Below, piece by piece: positions 25,888-35,609 of a stretch of DNA of 64,000 nt. The stretch is from Pacificibacter marinus (lineage in GTDB: Bacteria; Pseudomonadota; Alphaproteobacteria; Rhodobacterales; Rhodobacteraceae): positions 1 through 64,000 of the forward strand of contig NZ_FNZV01000016.1 in assembly GCF_900109555.1 (NCBI RefSeq), read 5' to 3'. How positions within the stretch are numbered: position 1 is the first letter of the stretch; every line of letters begins with the position of its first letter. The notes under the pieces are model-generated. The model had not been told where the DNA came from and ran no database searches. It saw only the letters and a list, made by a program, of their open reading frames with translations. The translations under genes and the position numbers were made by a program.

Positions 25888-27507
25888 TTATCCGATCCGT
25901 CCCAAAATAAGATCGGCACATCGATCTCCCAGCATCATAGCAGGTGCGTTCGTGTTGCCGGCGTTGATGTTTGGCACTGCTGACATGTCGCAAACCCGCA
26001 AACCGTCGATACCACGCACACGCATTTGCGCATCCAACACTGCCATCTTGTCGCCATCGGCACCCATTTTTGCTGTGCCGGCAGGGTGGTAGTTGGTTTT
26101 CACAAAGCGTTTGCAGTGGGCAGTCAGTGCCCTGTCTGAGGTGTCATTTGGGGTCGGCACAACAACCTTCTTTATGTGCTCCGCGAGTGGCTCAGCCTCC
26201 ATTGCTCTCAAGAAAAAACGTTGCCCAGCAACCATCGCCGCCATATCAGTCGGATCTTTAAGTAAATTTGGAGAGACTAAGGGCATATCGTTTGGATGAG
26301 ATGACGCCAGCCGCACTTCGCCACGTGACTTGGGTTTTACAACAACGGTCGTGATCGTAACGCCGTAACCGTCCTTCATTTCTACTTTCGCATCCCGGTC
26401 GAGATACACAATTGGCACGAAGAACGCTTGGATCGAGGGAGGTTCCTTTGGGTTGTCAGGGTTCACAAAAGCCCCTGCCTCGACACCCGCAGACGTGACA
26501 GGACCAGACCCAAACATTTTGAATTGCAGGCCGTTGCGGATCATCCGCCAACCAACACCCTGCTTGTAATAGCCGTAGCGCCCATTGGCATAAGCCGTGA
26601 TCGGTACCTCCGGATGATCGATCAAATTCTGTCCTACGCCAGCAAGATCCGCCTTCACCTCAATGCCGTGTTCCGTAAGATGTGCCCCTGGACCAATCCC
26701 TGAAAGCATCAACAGCTTAGGCGTCACCAACGCACCCGCAGCCAAAACAATCTCACGCCTCGCGCGAACTTCGTGGGTGCCCGACACATCACGGTATGTC
26801 GCGCCAACCGCGCGGCCGTCCTCAATAATAATCTGGTCTACCTGTGCTCCCAACTTCAAAGTCAGTCGCGGGTTCTTTAGCTGCGGCGAGATAAACGCAT
26901 ATGCCGCCGAGCTGCGTTTCCCTTTGCGATTAGTGAACTGGTAAAAGCCAACACCACGCTGGGTCGACCCGTTAAAGTCAGGGTTAAGCGGCTCGCCCAA
27001 GGACTGCACAGCCTGCACAAACCAACGTGACGTATCATCAATATGACCAGGATCTGAAACCTGCAAAGGCCCATCAACACCGTGCAAGTCATTGGCCAAC
27101 CGATTGTTGCTCTCCACGCGTATGAAATGTGGCAGTACATCTTTCCACCCCCAGCCGACCCCGTCGTTATTCCCACGCAAAATCTCGTTCCATTGGTCAT
27201 AGTCATCAGGACGCCCACGCATATAAACCTGCGCATTCACCGACGACCCACCACCCAGAACATTGCCTTGGGGGATGTCATGTACGCGTCCGTCCAAATG
27301 CGCCTGCGGTGTTGTGCGATGATAGCGCATGAACTTAGAGCCATTGATCATCTTGAAAATACCCGGCGGCATGTCGAGCAACGGGTGACGGTTCGAGTGA
27401 CCAGCCTCAAGCAACAACACCGTGCCGCCACTATCAGCAACCAATCGCGCAGCAGCCACACAGCCCGCAGAACCTCCACCTATGACGATATAATCGTACT
27501 CGGTCAT
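25888..27507 (-). CDS. GMC-family FAD oxidoreductase (choline/alcohol dehydrogenase-like)
   Basis: The protein is 539 aa. It has an FAD-binding motif at the N-terminus (DYIVIGGGSAGCVAAARL), GMC signature 1 (GNVLGGGSSVNAQVYMRG, about residue 80), signature 2 (GALVTPKLLMLSGIGP) and the C-terminal catalytic His in NYHPAGTAKMG. It oxidises an alcohol to an aldehyde with FAD; the substrate is not told by sequence. ATG at 27507 starts right at the FAD fold. It shares a strand with the FCD regulator 10 bp upstream and adjoins a sugar-acid operon with an aldehyde dehydrogenase, so it probably feeds the same pathway. Confidence 0.9.
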   Translation of the reverse strand: MTEYDYIVIGGGSAGCVAAARLVADSGGTVLLLEAGHSNRHPLLDMPPGIFKMINGSKFMRYHRTTPQAHLDGRVHDIPQGNVLGGGSSVNAQVYMRGRPDDYDQWNEILRGNNDGVGWGWKDVLPHFIRVESNNRLANDLHGVDGPLQVSDPGHIDDTSRWFVQAVQSLGEPLNPDFNGSTQRGVGFYQFTNRKGKRSSAAYAFISPQLKNPRLTLKLGAQVDQIIIEDGRAVGATYRDVSGTHEVRARREIVLAAGALVTPKLLMLSGIGPGAHLTEHGIEVKADLAGVGQNLIDHPEVPITAYANGRYGYYKQGVGWRMIRNGLQFKMFGSGPVTSAGVEAGAFVNPDNPKEPPSIQAFFVPIVYLDRDAKVEMKDGYGVTITTVVVKPKSRGEVRLASSHPNDMPLVSPNLLKDPTDMAAMVAGQRFFLRAMEAEPLAEHIKKVVVPTPNDTSDRALTAHCKRFVKTNYHPAGTAKMGADGDKMAVLDAQMRVRGIDGLRVCDMSAVPNINAGNTNAPAMMLGDRCADLILGRIG

Positions 27508-27517
27508 CGCTCTTATC

Positions 27518-28237
27518 CTATGATGTAAATGTGGTGCGCACATGCTCCCATGCGGCATCAAGGTGGGACTTGAGCACCGCTTCTGCGGCATCGGGATCAC
27601 GCTCCATAATGGCGCCTAAAATCGCTTCATGGGCGTGAAAATTCAGCTCATTACGCTCGGGCGATCGCAGCATTTTATCCCAATGCGGGGCGAGCCACGC
27701 GGTGTATCCCATATGTATCGCAGGAAAGATGGGGTTGTTGGGGATACGGTAAAGCACTCCGTGAAACGCAACATCAGTCTCGTAAAATGCCACAGAATTC
27801 GAGATCGCAGCTTCGTTGGCCGCGATCGCCGCTTTCAAATCAGCAATGTTATCCTTGGTTGCTGTAAGTGCGGCCTCGCGCACCAAACCCCGCTCAATAA
27901 ACACGCGGCTGTCATATAGATTTTTGACATCGCCCGTTTCGGTCAACAGGTTCTGAACGATCTTGCCAGTGGCATTTAGCACCGTTTCATAGTCTGGCTT
28001 GCGTACAATCGGGCGATATCGCGGTTTACTCTCGATCAAGCCCCGGTTCGACAGCGCAATTATAGCTTCGCGGATAACCGTGCGACTCGCACCAAAGTCT
28101 TCCATCAAATCCCGCTCAGCTGGCAGAGGCGCACCATTCACCAACTTGCCAGAGAGAATTTGTTGCTCAAGTTGCGCGATCACTGGATCTGCAGCACGCG
28201 ACTTGGCGCTATCGAGGTGAATATCAGTCAATTTCAA
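27518..28237 (-). CDS. GntR-family transcriptional regulator, FCD subfamily
   Basis: A winged helix lies near residues 15-80 (DPVIAQLEQQILSGKL...PAERDLMEDFGASRTVIREAIIALSNRGLIESKP), followed by an FCD effector domain with its metal-binding pattern (FYETDVAFHGVLY, then two more His). It senses a small acid or sugar acid and represses nearby genes. No ATG exists; a TTG at 28237 (239 aa, LKLTDIHLDS) or one at 28333 is possible, and I prefer the shorter one because the family domain starts there. It is divergent from the operon at 28423, whose promoter carries a fitting operator. Confidence 0.88.
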   Translation of the reverse strand: MKLTDIHLDSAKSRAADPVIAQLEQQILSGKLVNGAPLPAERDLMEDFGASRTVIREAIIALSNRGLIESKPRYRPIVRKPDYETVLNATGKIVQNLLTETGDVKNLYDSRVFIERGLVREAALTATKDNIADLKAAIAANEAAISNSVAFYETDVAFHGVLYRIPNNPIFPAIHMGYTAWLAPHWDKMLRSPERNELNFHAHEAILGAIMERDPDAAEAVLKSHLDAAWEHVRTTFTS

Positions 28238-28367
28238 AACCCTTGGCGCTACTGCCCTTACATGGGCACTTAAATACAGTTTGAGCAGACCAAAAAAATC
28301 TGACGAACGCAAGATAAATCGAAATAGTGCCAAAAAATGGCTATTTTTTGCGATTTTAAGATTCTTG

Positions 28368-28409
28368 TTGACATGAAAATTGTCATGATCTTAGTTTGGT
28401 CCTACCAAA
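28368..28409 (+). promoter_or_regulatory. Promoter with GntR/FCD operator
   Basis: TTGACA (28368-28373) is followed 17 bp later by TTAGTT, a weak -10. TTTGGT-CCT-ACCAAA (28395-28409) is a perfect 6+3+6 palindrome of the kind bound by FCD/GntR repressors (TGGTnnnACCA). It overlaps the transcription start region, fitting repression by the divergent regulator. A second inverted repeat, CAAAAAA / TTTTTTG, lies at 28331-28350. Confidence 0.65.
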
Positions 28410-28422
28410 AATGGAGATTCTC

Positions 28423-29892
28423 ATGTTCGACTTTCGCGCTATCAGTAAGAGCCATATCGATGGGCAGATGTTCATCGATGGGGCATGGCTGCCGAATGAT
28501 CAGCGTGAAGTGATTGCCGTCGAAAACCCCGCAACCGAAGAAATCCTAGGCACTATTGTTGAGGGTACATCCCAAGACGCACTTGCCGCAGTCGCGGCTG
28601 CACATCGCGCACAACCTCGCTGGGCCGCACGTCCCGCCATTGAGCGAGCCGCTTTGATCACCAAACTCGCCGATGCTGTTATCGCCCAAAGCGAAGCTCT
28701 CGCGCGCCTCGTCACGCTCGAGCAGGGCAAGCCGTTGACTCAGGCACGCGGCGAAATCGGGGCTGTCGTGACCTTCCTCAAATACGCCGCGGGCAACGCC
28801 CGCCGTATCGAAGGCGACATCATTACCTCCGACAATGCCAATGAGGAAATCCACATTCGCAGGCATCCTTATGGTGTCGTAGTTGGGCTGACGTCCTGGA
28901 ATTACCCCGCCGCATTGGCCGCTCGCAAGATGGGACCGGCATTGATCGCGGGCAACACGTTCGTCTTGCTCGCCCATGAAATCACTCCGTTTTCCGGCCT
29001 TGCACTTGCGCAATTGGCGTCAGAGGTCGGCTTCCCTGCTGGCGTTCTCAACGTCGTCACGGGACGCGGGCGCGTGGTCGGTCAAACTATGGTCGAAAGC
29101 CCGCTGACTGGGCTTGTCACAATGACAGGCAGCACCCGCGCAGGCCGTGAAATCTATCGCGCTGGTGCAGACGCGATCAAGGTTCTGCGGCTTGAACTTG
29201 GCGGTAAGGCACCCTTCATCGTAATGCAAGATGCCGATATTGATGCCGCAGTAAAGGCCGCTGTGACGGCACGTTTTACCAACAGTGGCCAGATTTGCAC
29301 CTGCAATGAGCGCATGTATCTACACCGTGATATCGCGGATGAATTCCTTGCGAAATTTACCGCCTCCACCATGGCCCTCACAATTGGCGACCCACTCACG
29401 GATGTCGATATGGGACCAAAGGTCAGCGGACTTGAGGTCACCAAAGTTGCCGAGATCGTTGCGCGGGGCGTCGCTGACGGTGCAGAAATCTTGCTCGAAG
29501 GCGGTCCGCTTACGACTGGAAACTACGCCAAAGGTCACTGGTATGCGCCGACGGTTATCGAGGTGAAAAACAACACCTCGCCGTTGATGCATGAAGAGGT
29601 CTTTGGCCCCGTCGCAACAGCTTTGCGTGTGGACAGTCTCGACGAAGCCTTTGCCCATGCCAATGACACACAGCTTGGTCTGTCAGCATACCTTTTCACC
29701 AATTCGCTCAAAGACATTGCACGAGCGCCTTACGCGCTGAAGTGCGGCGAAATCTATATGAATCGCACGAATGGCGAAGCGATTCAGGGCTTTCACACTG
29801 GATGGGGTCAATCCGGCCTTGGCGGTGAGGACGGCAAATACGGGTTCGACGGATATTTGCGCAAGCAAACGACATATCTGAACTGGGGGTAA
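28423..29892 (+). CDS. NAD(P)-dependent aldehyde dehydrogenase, AldA-like
   Basis: The 489-aa enzyme has the family residues: Asn in TSWNYP, Glu in LELGGKAP and the catalytic Cys in NSGQICTCNERMY. The CTCNER context is that of lactaldehyde/glycolaldehyde dehydrogenase AldA. It oxidises an aldehyde to the acid. ATG at 28423 follows GGAG by 7 bp. It is first in a long operon with a sugar ABC importer and sugar-acid enzymes; the likely substrate is a short hydroxyaldehyde released from the imported sugar. Confidence 0.88.
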   Translation: MFDFRAISKSHIDGQMFIDGAWLPNDQREVIAVENPATEEILGTIVEGTSQDALAAVAAAHRAQPRWAARPAIERAALITKLADAVIAQSEALARLVTLEQGKPLTQARGEIGAVVTFLKYAAGNARRIEGDIITSDNANEEIHIRRHPYGVVVGLTSWNYPAALAARKMGPALIAGNTFVLLAHEITPFSGLALAQLASEVGFPAGVLNVVTGRGRVVGQTMVESPLTGLVTMTGSTRAGREIYRAGADAIKVLRLELGGKAPFIVMQDADIDAAVKAAVTARFTNSGQICTCNERMYLHRDIADEFLAKFTASTMALTIGDPLTDVDMGPKVSGLEVTKVAEIVARGVADGAEILLEGGPLTTGNYAKGHWYAPTVIEVKNNTSPLMHEEVFGPVATALRVDSLDEAFAHANDTQLGLSAYLFTNSLKDIARAPYALKCGEIYMNRTNGEAIQGFHTGWGQSGLGGEDGKYGFDGYLRKQTTYLNWG

Positions 29893-29949
29893 CCCTATCA
29901 ATCGCGCGAGGGGAGGAGCCCGAGTGCAACTTTGTGGAGGAACACAAAC

Positions 29950-30924
29950 ATGAAACGTAGAAATATCCTACTCGGTGCTACAGTGATTAGCCTTGGTCTA
30001 TCATCCATGGCATTTGCCGAGGGTCTGCCCCCATTGGCGCAGCAAGACACCTATAAGGTCGGTTTTGCGCAGATGGAATCTAACAACCCTTGGCGCATCG
30101 CGGAATCCAAATCATTCGTTGATACCGCTGAAAGCTGTGGCTGGGAGCTCATTTCAACAGACGCTGCCGGCTCTGCCGCAAAGCAAGTTGCCGACGTTGA
30201 AAGTATGATCGCACAGGGCATCGACGTATTGTTCCTGCCTCCGCGCGAAGAAAAGCCACTGATCCCAGCCGTAAAACGCGCCCAAGCTGCGGGCATCCCA
30301 ACATTCCTCGTGGATCGTTCGGTTGATCCAGCCGCGGCTGTGGCTGGTGTTGACTTCGTGGCCTTCCTTGGCTCCGATTTCATCAAGCAAGGACAGCAGG
30401 TCGCTGAATGGACTATCGCGAACTTCCAAGGCGAAAAAGGCGTGATCGTTGAGCTGGAAGGCACGACTGGCTCTTCACCAGCCAATGATCGCCGCACAGG
30501 TTTTGATGATGCAATCGCTGCTGATCCGCGTTTCGAAATTGTGGCCAGCCAAACTGGCGACTTTGCGCGCGATATGGGCCGTCAGGTCATGGAAACATTG
30601 TTGCAAGCGCACCCAAACGTGAACATCGTTTACGCCCACAATGACGAAATGGCGATCGGTGCGATCAAAGCACTTGAGCTTGCAGGTCGCAAGCCGGGCG
30701 AAGACGTTCTCGTCGTTTCTATCGACGGTACACGTGACGCGCTTCAGGCGATCCTCGACGGTAAAATGGGTGTGACAGTTGAAAGTTCGCCGTTCTTTGG
30801 TCCGCTCGCGTGTGACACCATGAAGCGTTACGCCGCCGGCGAAACGATTGAGCCTTGGGTTCAGGTCAGTGACCGAATTTTCACAATCGATAATGCAGCC
30901 GACAACATCGACGCAGCATATTAA
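29950..30924 (+). CDS. Sugar ABC transporter periplasmic binding protein (YtfQ/RbsB type)
   Basis: The 324-aa product has a signal peptide (MKRRNILLGATVISLGLSSMAFA) and a type-1 binding-protein fold (YKVGFAQMESNNPWRIAESKS, GIDVLFLPPREEKPLIPAV, IPTFLVDRS, YAHNDEMAIGAIKAL). The NPWR and PREEKPL motifs are those of YtfQ, which binds galactofuranose. GGAGG precedes the ATG at 29950. It is followed by a hairpin and then the ATPase and two permeases. Confidence 0.88.
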   Translation: MKRRNILLGATVISLGLSSMAFAEGLPPLAQQDTYKVGFAQMESNNPWRIAESKSFVDTAESCGWELISTDAAGSAAKQVADVESMIAQGIDVLFLPPREEKPLIPAVKRAQAAGIPTFLVDRSVDPAAAVAGVDFVAFLGSDFIKQGQQVAEWTIANFQGEKGVIVELEGTTGSSPANDRRTGFDDAIAADPRFEIVASQTGDFARDMGRQVMETLLQAHPNVNIVYAHNDEMAIGAIKALELAGRKPGEDVLVVSIDGTRDALQAILDGKMGVTVESSPFFGPLACDTMKRYAAGETIEPWVQVSDRIFTIDNAADNIDAAY

Positions 30925-30940
30925 GCACCTGTTTTCTGCC

Positions 30941-30972
30941 GAAAGGGCGCGCCGTCTCTGACGCGCTCTTTC
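30941..30972 (+). terminator. Intercistronic hairpin after the binding-protein gene
   Basis: GAAAGGGCGCG and CGCGCTCTTTC form an 11-bp stem with one G-U pair and a 10-nt loop. There is no long T run, so partial attenuation or mRNA protection is likely rather than full termination. Confidence 0.7.
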
Positions 30973-31004
30973 ACTATCCCTTTTCACCCAAAGGATCGAC
31001 GACC

Positions 31005-32522
31005 ATGACTGTCCTGCTAGAAATGAACGCGATTCAAAAAGCGTTTAACGGTGTACCCGCCCTTTCTGGGGCATCCGTAGAAATTGAACGCGGCGAAGTC
31101 CACGCATTGATCGGTCAAAATGGCGCTGGAAAATCAACCATGATCAAGGTGCTGACAGGCGTTTACCGCCGCGACGACGGCAAGATTACCTTTAACGGAC
31201 ACGACAGCGTTTTGACGAACCCGCGCGAGGCCCAAGCCGCGGGGATTGCGACGATCTATCAAGAACTCACGTTGGTTCCGCTTCGTTCTGTCACGGAAAA
31301 CGTGATGATGGGATACGAGCCGAAACGGTTCGGCGCTTTCATTGATTGGCCCGCGGCTCACGCCCGCACCCGCGAAATTCTGACCCGCTTTGGCATTGAT
31401 ATTGATGTGAAAATGCCGCTCGGAAGCTATTCCACCGCCATCCAACAACTGGTCGCCATCGCCCGTGCAGTCTCGCTGGATGCCAAGTTGGTTATCATGG
31501 ACGAGCCGACATCTTCGCTCGATTCCTCTGAAGTGAAAACACTGTTTGGCGTCGTACGCAGCCTTCGTGAGGCAGGCGTTTCCGTTCTTTACGTGTCGCA
31601 CTTCCTTGATGAGCTCTTCGAGATTTGCGATCGCGTCACCACCATGCGCGACGGCAAAACCGTTGGTTGCGCAAGGCTCGCAGAAACCACAAAGCTTGAT
31701 CTTATCGCAGGTATGTTAGGCCGCGACACCAGCGAAATCACCGAGGCTGGCATGACCGAATTTGGCGGCGGCACTGCGAAAAAAGGCGATATATTGCTTG
31801 AGGCGAAAGACGTTGCCACTGGCCCACGTCTGACGAAATTCAACATGACTTTACACCGTGGGGAAATCGTCGGGTTGGGCGGCCTGCTCGGCGCTGGACG
31901 GACAGAAGCCGCGCGCGCGCTCTTTGGCGTTGATCCTTTGCGGCGCGGAACCATTTCCCTCAAAGGAGCTCCCGCGCCCTCACAACCCGCCAATGCAATC
32001 ACCGCAGGACTTGGGTATTTGACTGAAGACCGCAAGGCAGAGGGTATAATCCCCGACATGTCCGTGCGCGAAAATATGACGCTTGCGCTGCTCCCGCGCA
32101 TGACCAAAGGCGGCCAGATCGACCGCGCCCGCGAACGTAAAATCGTCCAACATTATATTGACGCGCTAGGCATCAAAACCGCCGATATGGAACAACCCAT
32201 CCGCGAACTCTCTGGCGGTAATCAGCAAAAGGTTTTGCTCGCGCGTTGGCTCGCGATTGAACCCGATATCCTGATCCTCGACGAGCCTACTCGCGGCGTC
32301 GACGTTGGTGCCAAACGTGAAATTCAGCTTATCATCCGCAACTTCGTGGATCGCGGCTATAGCGTGGTCCTGATCAGTTCGGAATTCGAAGAATTGGTCG
32401 AAGGCGCCGACCGTATCGTCGTCCTTAACGAAGGACGCTGCATAACTGAACTCACCAATCCAGGGGTTACAGAACATAAATTGGTACAGGCTTTGGCCCA
32501 AACAAGCGAGGCTTCCGCATGA
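31005..32522 (+). CDS. Sugar ABC transporter ATPase, double-domain (YtfR/RbsA type)
   Basis: The 505-aa protein holds two ABC domains. The first has Walker A GQNGAGKST and Walker B LVIMDEPTSSLD. The second has the degenerate Walker A GLLGAGRTE, typical of RbsA-type proteins, plus LSGGNQQKVLLARWL and LILDEPTRGVDVGAK. It powers the import of a pentose- or hexose-type sugar through the next two permeases. Its stop overlaps the next start (ATGA). Confidence 0.92.
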   Translation: MTVLLEMNAIQKAFNGVPALSGASVEIERGEVHALIGQNGAGKSTMIKVLTGVYRRDDGKITFNGHDSVLTNPREAQAAGIATIYQELTLVPLRSVTENVMMGYEPKRFGAFIDWPAAHARTREILTRFGIDIDVKMPLGSYSTAIQQLVAIARAVSLDAKLVIMDEPTSSLDSSEVKTLFGVVRSLREAGVSVLYVSHFLDELFEICDRVTTMRDGKTVGCARLAETTKLDLIAGMLGRDTSEITEAGMTEFGGGTAKKGDILLEAKDVATGPRLTKFNMTLHRGEIVGLGGLLGAGRTEAARALFGVDPLRRGTISLKGAPAPSQPANAITAGLGYLTEDRKAEGIIPDMSVRENMTLALLPRMTKGGQIDRARERKIVQHYIDALGIKTADMEQPIRELSGGNQQKVLLARWLAIEPDILILDEPTRGVDVGAKREIQLIIRNFVDRGYSVVLISSEFEELVEGADRIVVLNEGRCITELTNPGVTEHKLVQALAQTSEASA

Positions 32523-33499
32523 GCACGACCATTACTGAAACGCGGCGCAAAAGCGTTCGACAGCTGGTGCATGGCCACGGCGGCATCGTTGCCCTTTTAG
32601 CGATCCTGCTGTTCAACATGGCCTTCACGCCAAATTTCTTGCAACTGCAAACACTCTTCGTAAACATCAGCCAGGTCGCGACCATCGCCATCGTCGCGAT
32701 GGGTATGACGCTTGTCATCGCAACAGGAGGGATTGATCTCTCGGTCGGGGCGATCATGGCGCTTGCAGGAGCATTGGCGCCACTCATTTTCCTGTCAGAG
32801 TTTGGCGCGGCAAACCCTGCACTGGGCGTAACCTTGGCTATCGCATTGCCGATGCTCGTCGCCATTGCATGCGGGCTATTCAACGGCATCATGGTGGCGA
32901 AACTCAACGTGCAACCGATTATCGCCACGCTGATCCTCTTCATTTCGGGACGTGGCATCGCGCAGGTGTTGACCAACGGCAATCTACAAACCTTCACCAA
33001 TCCGCACTTTAGCTATCTCGGCACAGGTAAAGTTCTTGGTCTACCATTCCAAGGCTGGCTCGCCATTGGTATCGCAATCTTCCTTTACTTCATCATTTCA
33101 CGCACCACATTTGGCCGCTACGTACTTGCCATCGGCGGCAACGAACGCGCGGCACAACTTTCTGGTGGCCCCGTAGCCCTCGTGAAAATCGGTGTGTATA
33201 TGATTTGCGGCGCACTTGCAGGCCTTGCAGGGTTGATCGTAGTGGCCATTAATTCGGCCTCGGATGCGGCCCGCAACGGCAGTTTGATGGAACTCGATGC
33301 CATCGCAGCAGCCGTGGTTGGTGGCGCTCTTTTGCAAGGCGGGCGTGCCCCGATTTTCGGCGCAATCCTTGGCGCGGTCATCATTCAATTAGTGAAATAT
33401 ACATTGCTCGCAAATGGCGTTCAAGACGAGGTCGCACTTATCGCCAAGGCAGGCATCATCCTTGTCGCCGTCTATGTGCAGCAAGCCCGGAAGGAATAA
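32519..33499 (+). CDS. Sugar ABC transporter permease (YtfT/RbsC type)
   Basis: The 326-aa protein has 8-10 membrane helices and the RbsC-family motif [18 protein letters not shown]. It forms half of the channel with the next gene product. It overlaps the ATPase gene by 4 bp. Confidence 0.9.
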   Translation: MSTTITETRRKSVRQLVHGHGGIVALLAILLFNMAFTPNFLQLQTLFVNISQVATIAIVAMGMTLVIATGGIDLSVGAIMALAGALAPLIFLSEFGAANPALGVTLAIALPMLVAIACGLFNGIMVAKLNVQPIIATLILFISGRGIAQVLTNGNLQTFTNPHFSYLGTGKVLGLPFQGWLAIGIAIFLYFIISRTTFGRYVLAIGGNERAAQLSGGPVALVKIGVYMICGALAGLAGLIVVAINSASDAARNGSLMELDAIAAAVVGGALLQGGRAPIFGAILGAVIIQLVKYTLLANGVQDEVALIAKAGIILVAVYVQQARKE

Positions 33500-33501
33500 C
33501 C

Positions 33502-34503
33502 ATGTTGAATTCTGACGCCTTTGATCTGCGCAAATATGTACAGCGTAATTCTCAATCGGTCGCCGTTTGGATCGCCCTTCTTGCCCTCATCGTATTTGGC
33601 ATTCTGCGCTATGACAACTTCGGTGGATCTTACAATTTCGGTTCCTTCCTGAACTACAATTCAATGTTCATCGTCATTGCACTTGGCATGTGCTTTGTCA
33701 TTATCACTGGTGGCATTGACCTCTCGGTAGGCTCTGTCGCTGCGTTCTCATCGGTCATCGCCGCCTATCTTTCGCCCTATGGCTTAGAGGTCGCTTTACC
33801 GTTAGCGCTTCTTGTCGGTATGACTTTCGGGGCCTTCAACGCCTTTTGTATCATTGCCTTGCGCATCCCGCCCTTCATCGCGACCTTGGCAACAATGCTC
33901 GGCGCGAAAGGGGCTGCTCTGGTTATTTCTGGCGCATCCACAGTCGCGGTCGATTGGGGGTCAAACTTTACGAACATGGGCATGAACAAAGCCTTCGACC
34001 TCTTCCCTTGGTCCATTATCATCGTCACAATCGTCGGTATAGCGCTTTGGATTGTGCTCGAAATGACATCTCTTGGTCGCACCATTCTGGCCATCGGGGG
34101 CGGTGAAGATGCTTCCAAACTCATGGGCCTCAAGGTCAATCGCGCCAAGGCATTTGTCTATATAATCTCTGGCGGTTGTGCAGGACTCGCGGGTGTGATC
34201 CTTGCCTCTGGTTTCGGGGCAGGCCAACCCCTTGAAGGCGTGGCATGGGAACTCTCTGCCATCGCTGCCGTCGTCGTTGGCGGCACACTGTTGACGGGTG
34301 GTCTTGGCTCAATCCCTGCCACAGTCGCAGGCGCGCTTCTTCTTGGCCTCGTCTTCAATATCCTCAACTTCGAGAACGGTCGCGGCACAATCAGTTTTAG
34401 CGCTTATTGGCAAATGGTGATCCGGGGCGCGTTCCTCTTTGCAGTCATCCTATTTCAAACCCGTATGACCAAAGGCCGCAAATCCAAAGGAGCTTCAGCA
34501 TGA
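33502..34503 (+). CDS. Sugar ABC transporter permease (YjfF/RbsC type)
   Basis: The 333-aa second RbsC-family permease has the matching motif [18 protein letters not shown]. Having two different permeases with one double ATPase is characteristic of the YtfQRT-YjfF arrangement. It overlaps the following dehydratase start by 4 bp. Confidence 0.9.
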   Translation: MLNSDAFDLRKYVQRNSQSVAVWIALLALIVFGILRYDNFGGSYNFGSFLNYNSMFIVIALGMCFVIITGGIDLSVGSVAAFSSVIAAYLSPYGLEVALPLALLVGMTFGAFNAFCIIALRIPPFIATLATMLGAKGAALVISGASTVAVDWGSNFTNMGMNKAFDLFPWSIIIVTIVGIALWIVLEMTSLGRTILAIGGGEDASKLMGLKVNRAKAFVYIISGGCAGLAGVILASGFGAGQPLEGVAWELSAIAAVVVGGTLLTGGLGSIPATVAGALLLGLVFNILNFENGRGTISFSAYWQMVIRGAFLFAVILFQTRMTKGRKSKGASA

Positions 34504-35597
34504 GCCAGATCGTATCAATCGACGTGCGCCTGTTCCACATCCCTCTGGTAGAGGTTTTGGTCGACGCAAAACACGGCGACCACCATTTCTTCGAATTGAT
34601 CACAGCGACTGTGCATCTTAAGGACGGCACGTCTGGCACTGGCTACACCTATACGGGCGGCAAAGGTGGGCATGCAATTGCAGCCATGATCACCCATGAC
34701 CTAACCCCGTTCCTGATCGGTCAGTCAGCGGACGATATCGGCGCGCTTTACGACGGGATGCAATGGCATGTGCATTACGTCGCACGCGGTGGCATCGCCT
34801 CCTTTGCTATCTCTGCAATCGATATTGCGCTCTGGGATCTGCGCGGCAAACGTACGGGCCAACCGCTTTGGAAAATGGCGGGTGGGGCTGCTAAAACCTG
34901 TAAGGCTTACTGCGGCGGCATCGACCTTGGCTTTCCATTGCCCAAGCTTCTGGACAGTATCAAGTCCTACCTTGATCGCGGTTTTAACGGTGTAAAAATC
35001 AAGATCGGCCAACCGACGCTCGAAGAAGACATCGCGCGGATCAAAGCAGTGCGCGACCTTATCGGCCCTGACATCACATTCATGGTAGACGCGAACTATT
35101 CCATGAGCGTCGAGCAGGCAATTACAGCCGCAAATGCCTTTAAACCCTTTAACCTCACTTGGTTCGAAGAACCAACGATTCCAGATGAATACGCAGGATA
35201 CGCAAAGATCAGCGCGGCCACAGGTATGCCCCTCGCAATGGGCGAAAACCTTCATACGATCCACGAATTTGAATACGCTTTCGCGCAGTCAAACCTCAGC
35301 TTCATCCAACCTGACGCTTCCAATTGCGGTGGCATAACAGGCTTCCTTCAGGTCGCCGAACGTGCGGAAAAGGCGGGAGTGCCAATCTGTAGCCATGGCA
35401 TGCAAGAGTTACACGTCAGCCTCGTAGCAGGTCAGAAAAATGCAGGCTGGATCGAGGTTCATTCCTTCCCAATCGACGCATACACCACGCGGCCTTTATT
35501 GGTGGAAAACCACCTTGCCGTGGCCCCCGATGTGGCTGGCATTGGTGTCACATTCAACTGGCAGAAACTCGACGCTGCCAACATATTAGAATCCTAA
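34500..35597 (+). CDS. Enolase-superfamily sugar-acid dehydratase/cycloisomerase (mandelate racemase group)
   Basis: The 365-aa enzyme has an N-terminal capping domain and a barrel carrying Lys166 and Lys168 (GVKIKIG), metal ligands Asp197 (MVDANYS), Glu223 (WFEEP) and Glu249 (MGENL), and catalytic His299 (CSHGMQE). The pattern is of the MR/MLE class that abstracts the proton next to a carboxylate, most often dehydrating an aldonic or uronic acid. The exact substrate cannot be read from sequence. ATG at 34500 overlaps the permease stop (ATGA), so it is made with the importer. Confidence 0.85.
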   Translation: MSQIVSIDVRLFHIPLVEVLVDAKHGDHHFFELITATVHLKDGTSGTGYTYTGGKGGHAIAAMITHDLTPFLIGQSADDIGALYDGMQWHVHYVARGGIASFAISAIDIALWDLRGKRTGQPLWKMAGGAAKTCKAYCGGIDLGFPLPKLLDSIKSYLDRGFNGVKIKIGQPTLEEDIARIKAVRDLIGPDITFMVDANYSMSVEQAITAANAFKPFNLTWFEEPTIPDEYAGYAKISAATGMPLAMGENLHTIHEFEYAFAQSNLSFIQPDASNCGGITGFLQVAERAEKAGVPICSHGMQELHVSLVAGQKNAGWIEVHSFPIDAYTTRPLLVENHLAVAPDVAGIGVTFNWQKLDAANILES

Positions 35598-35609
35598 AAG
35601 GACACGCCC

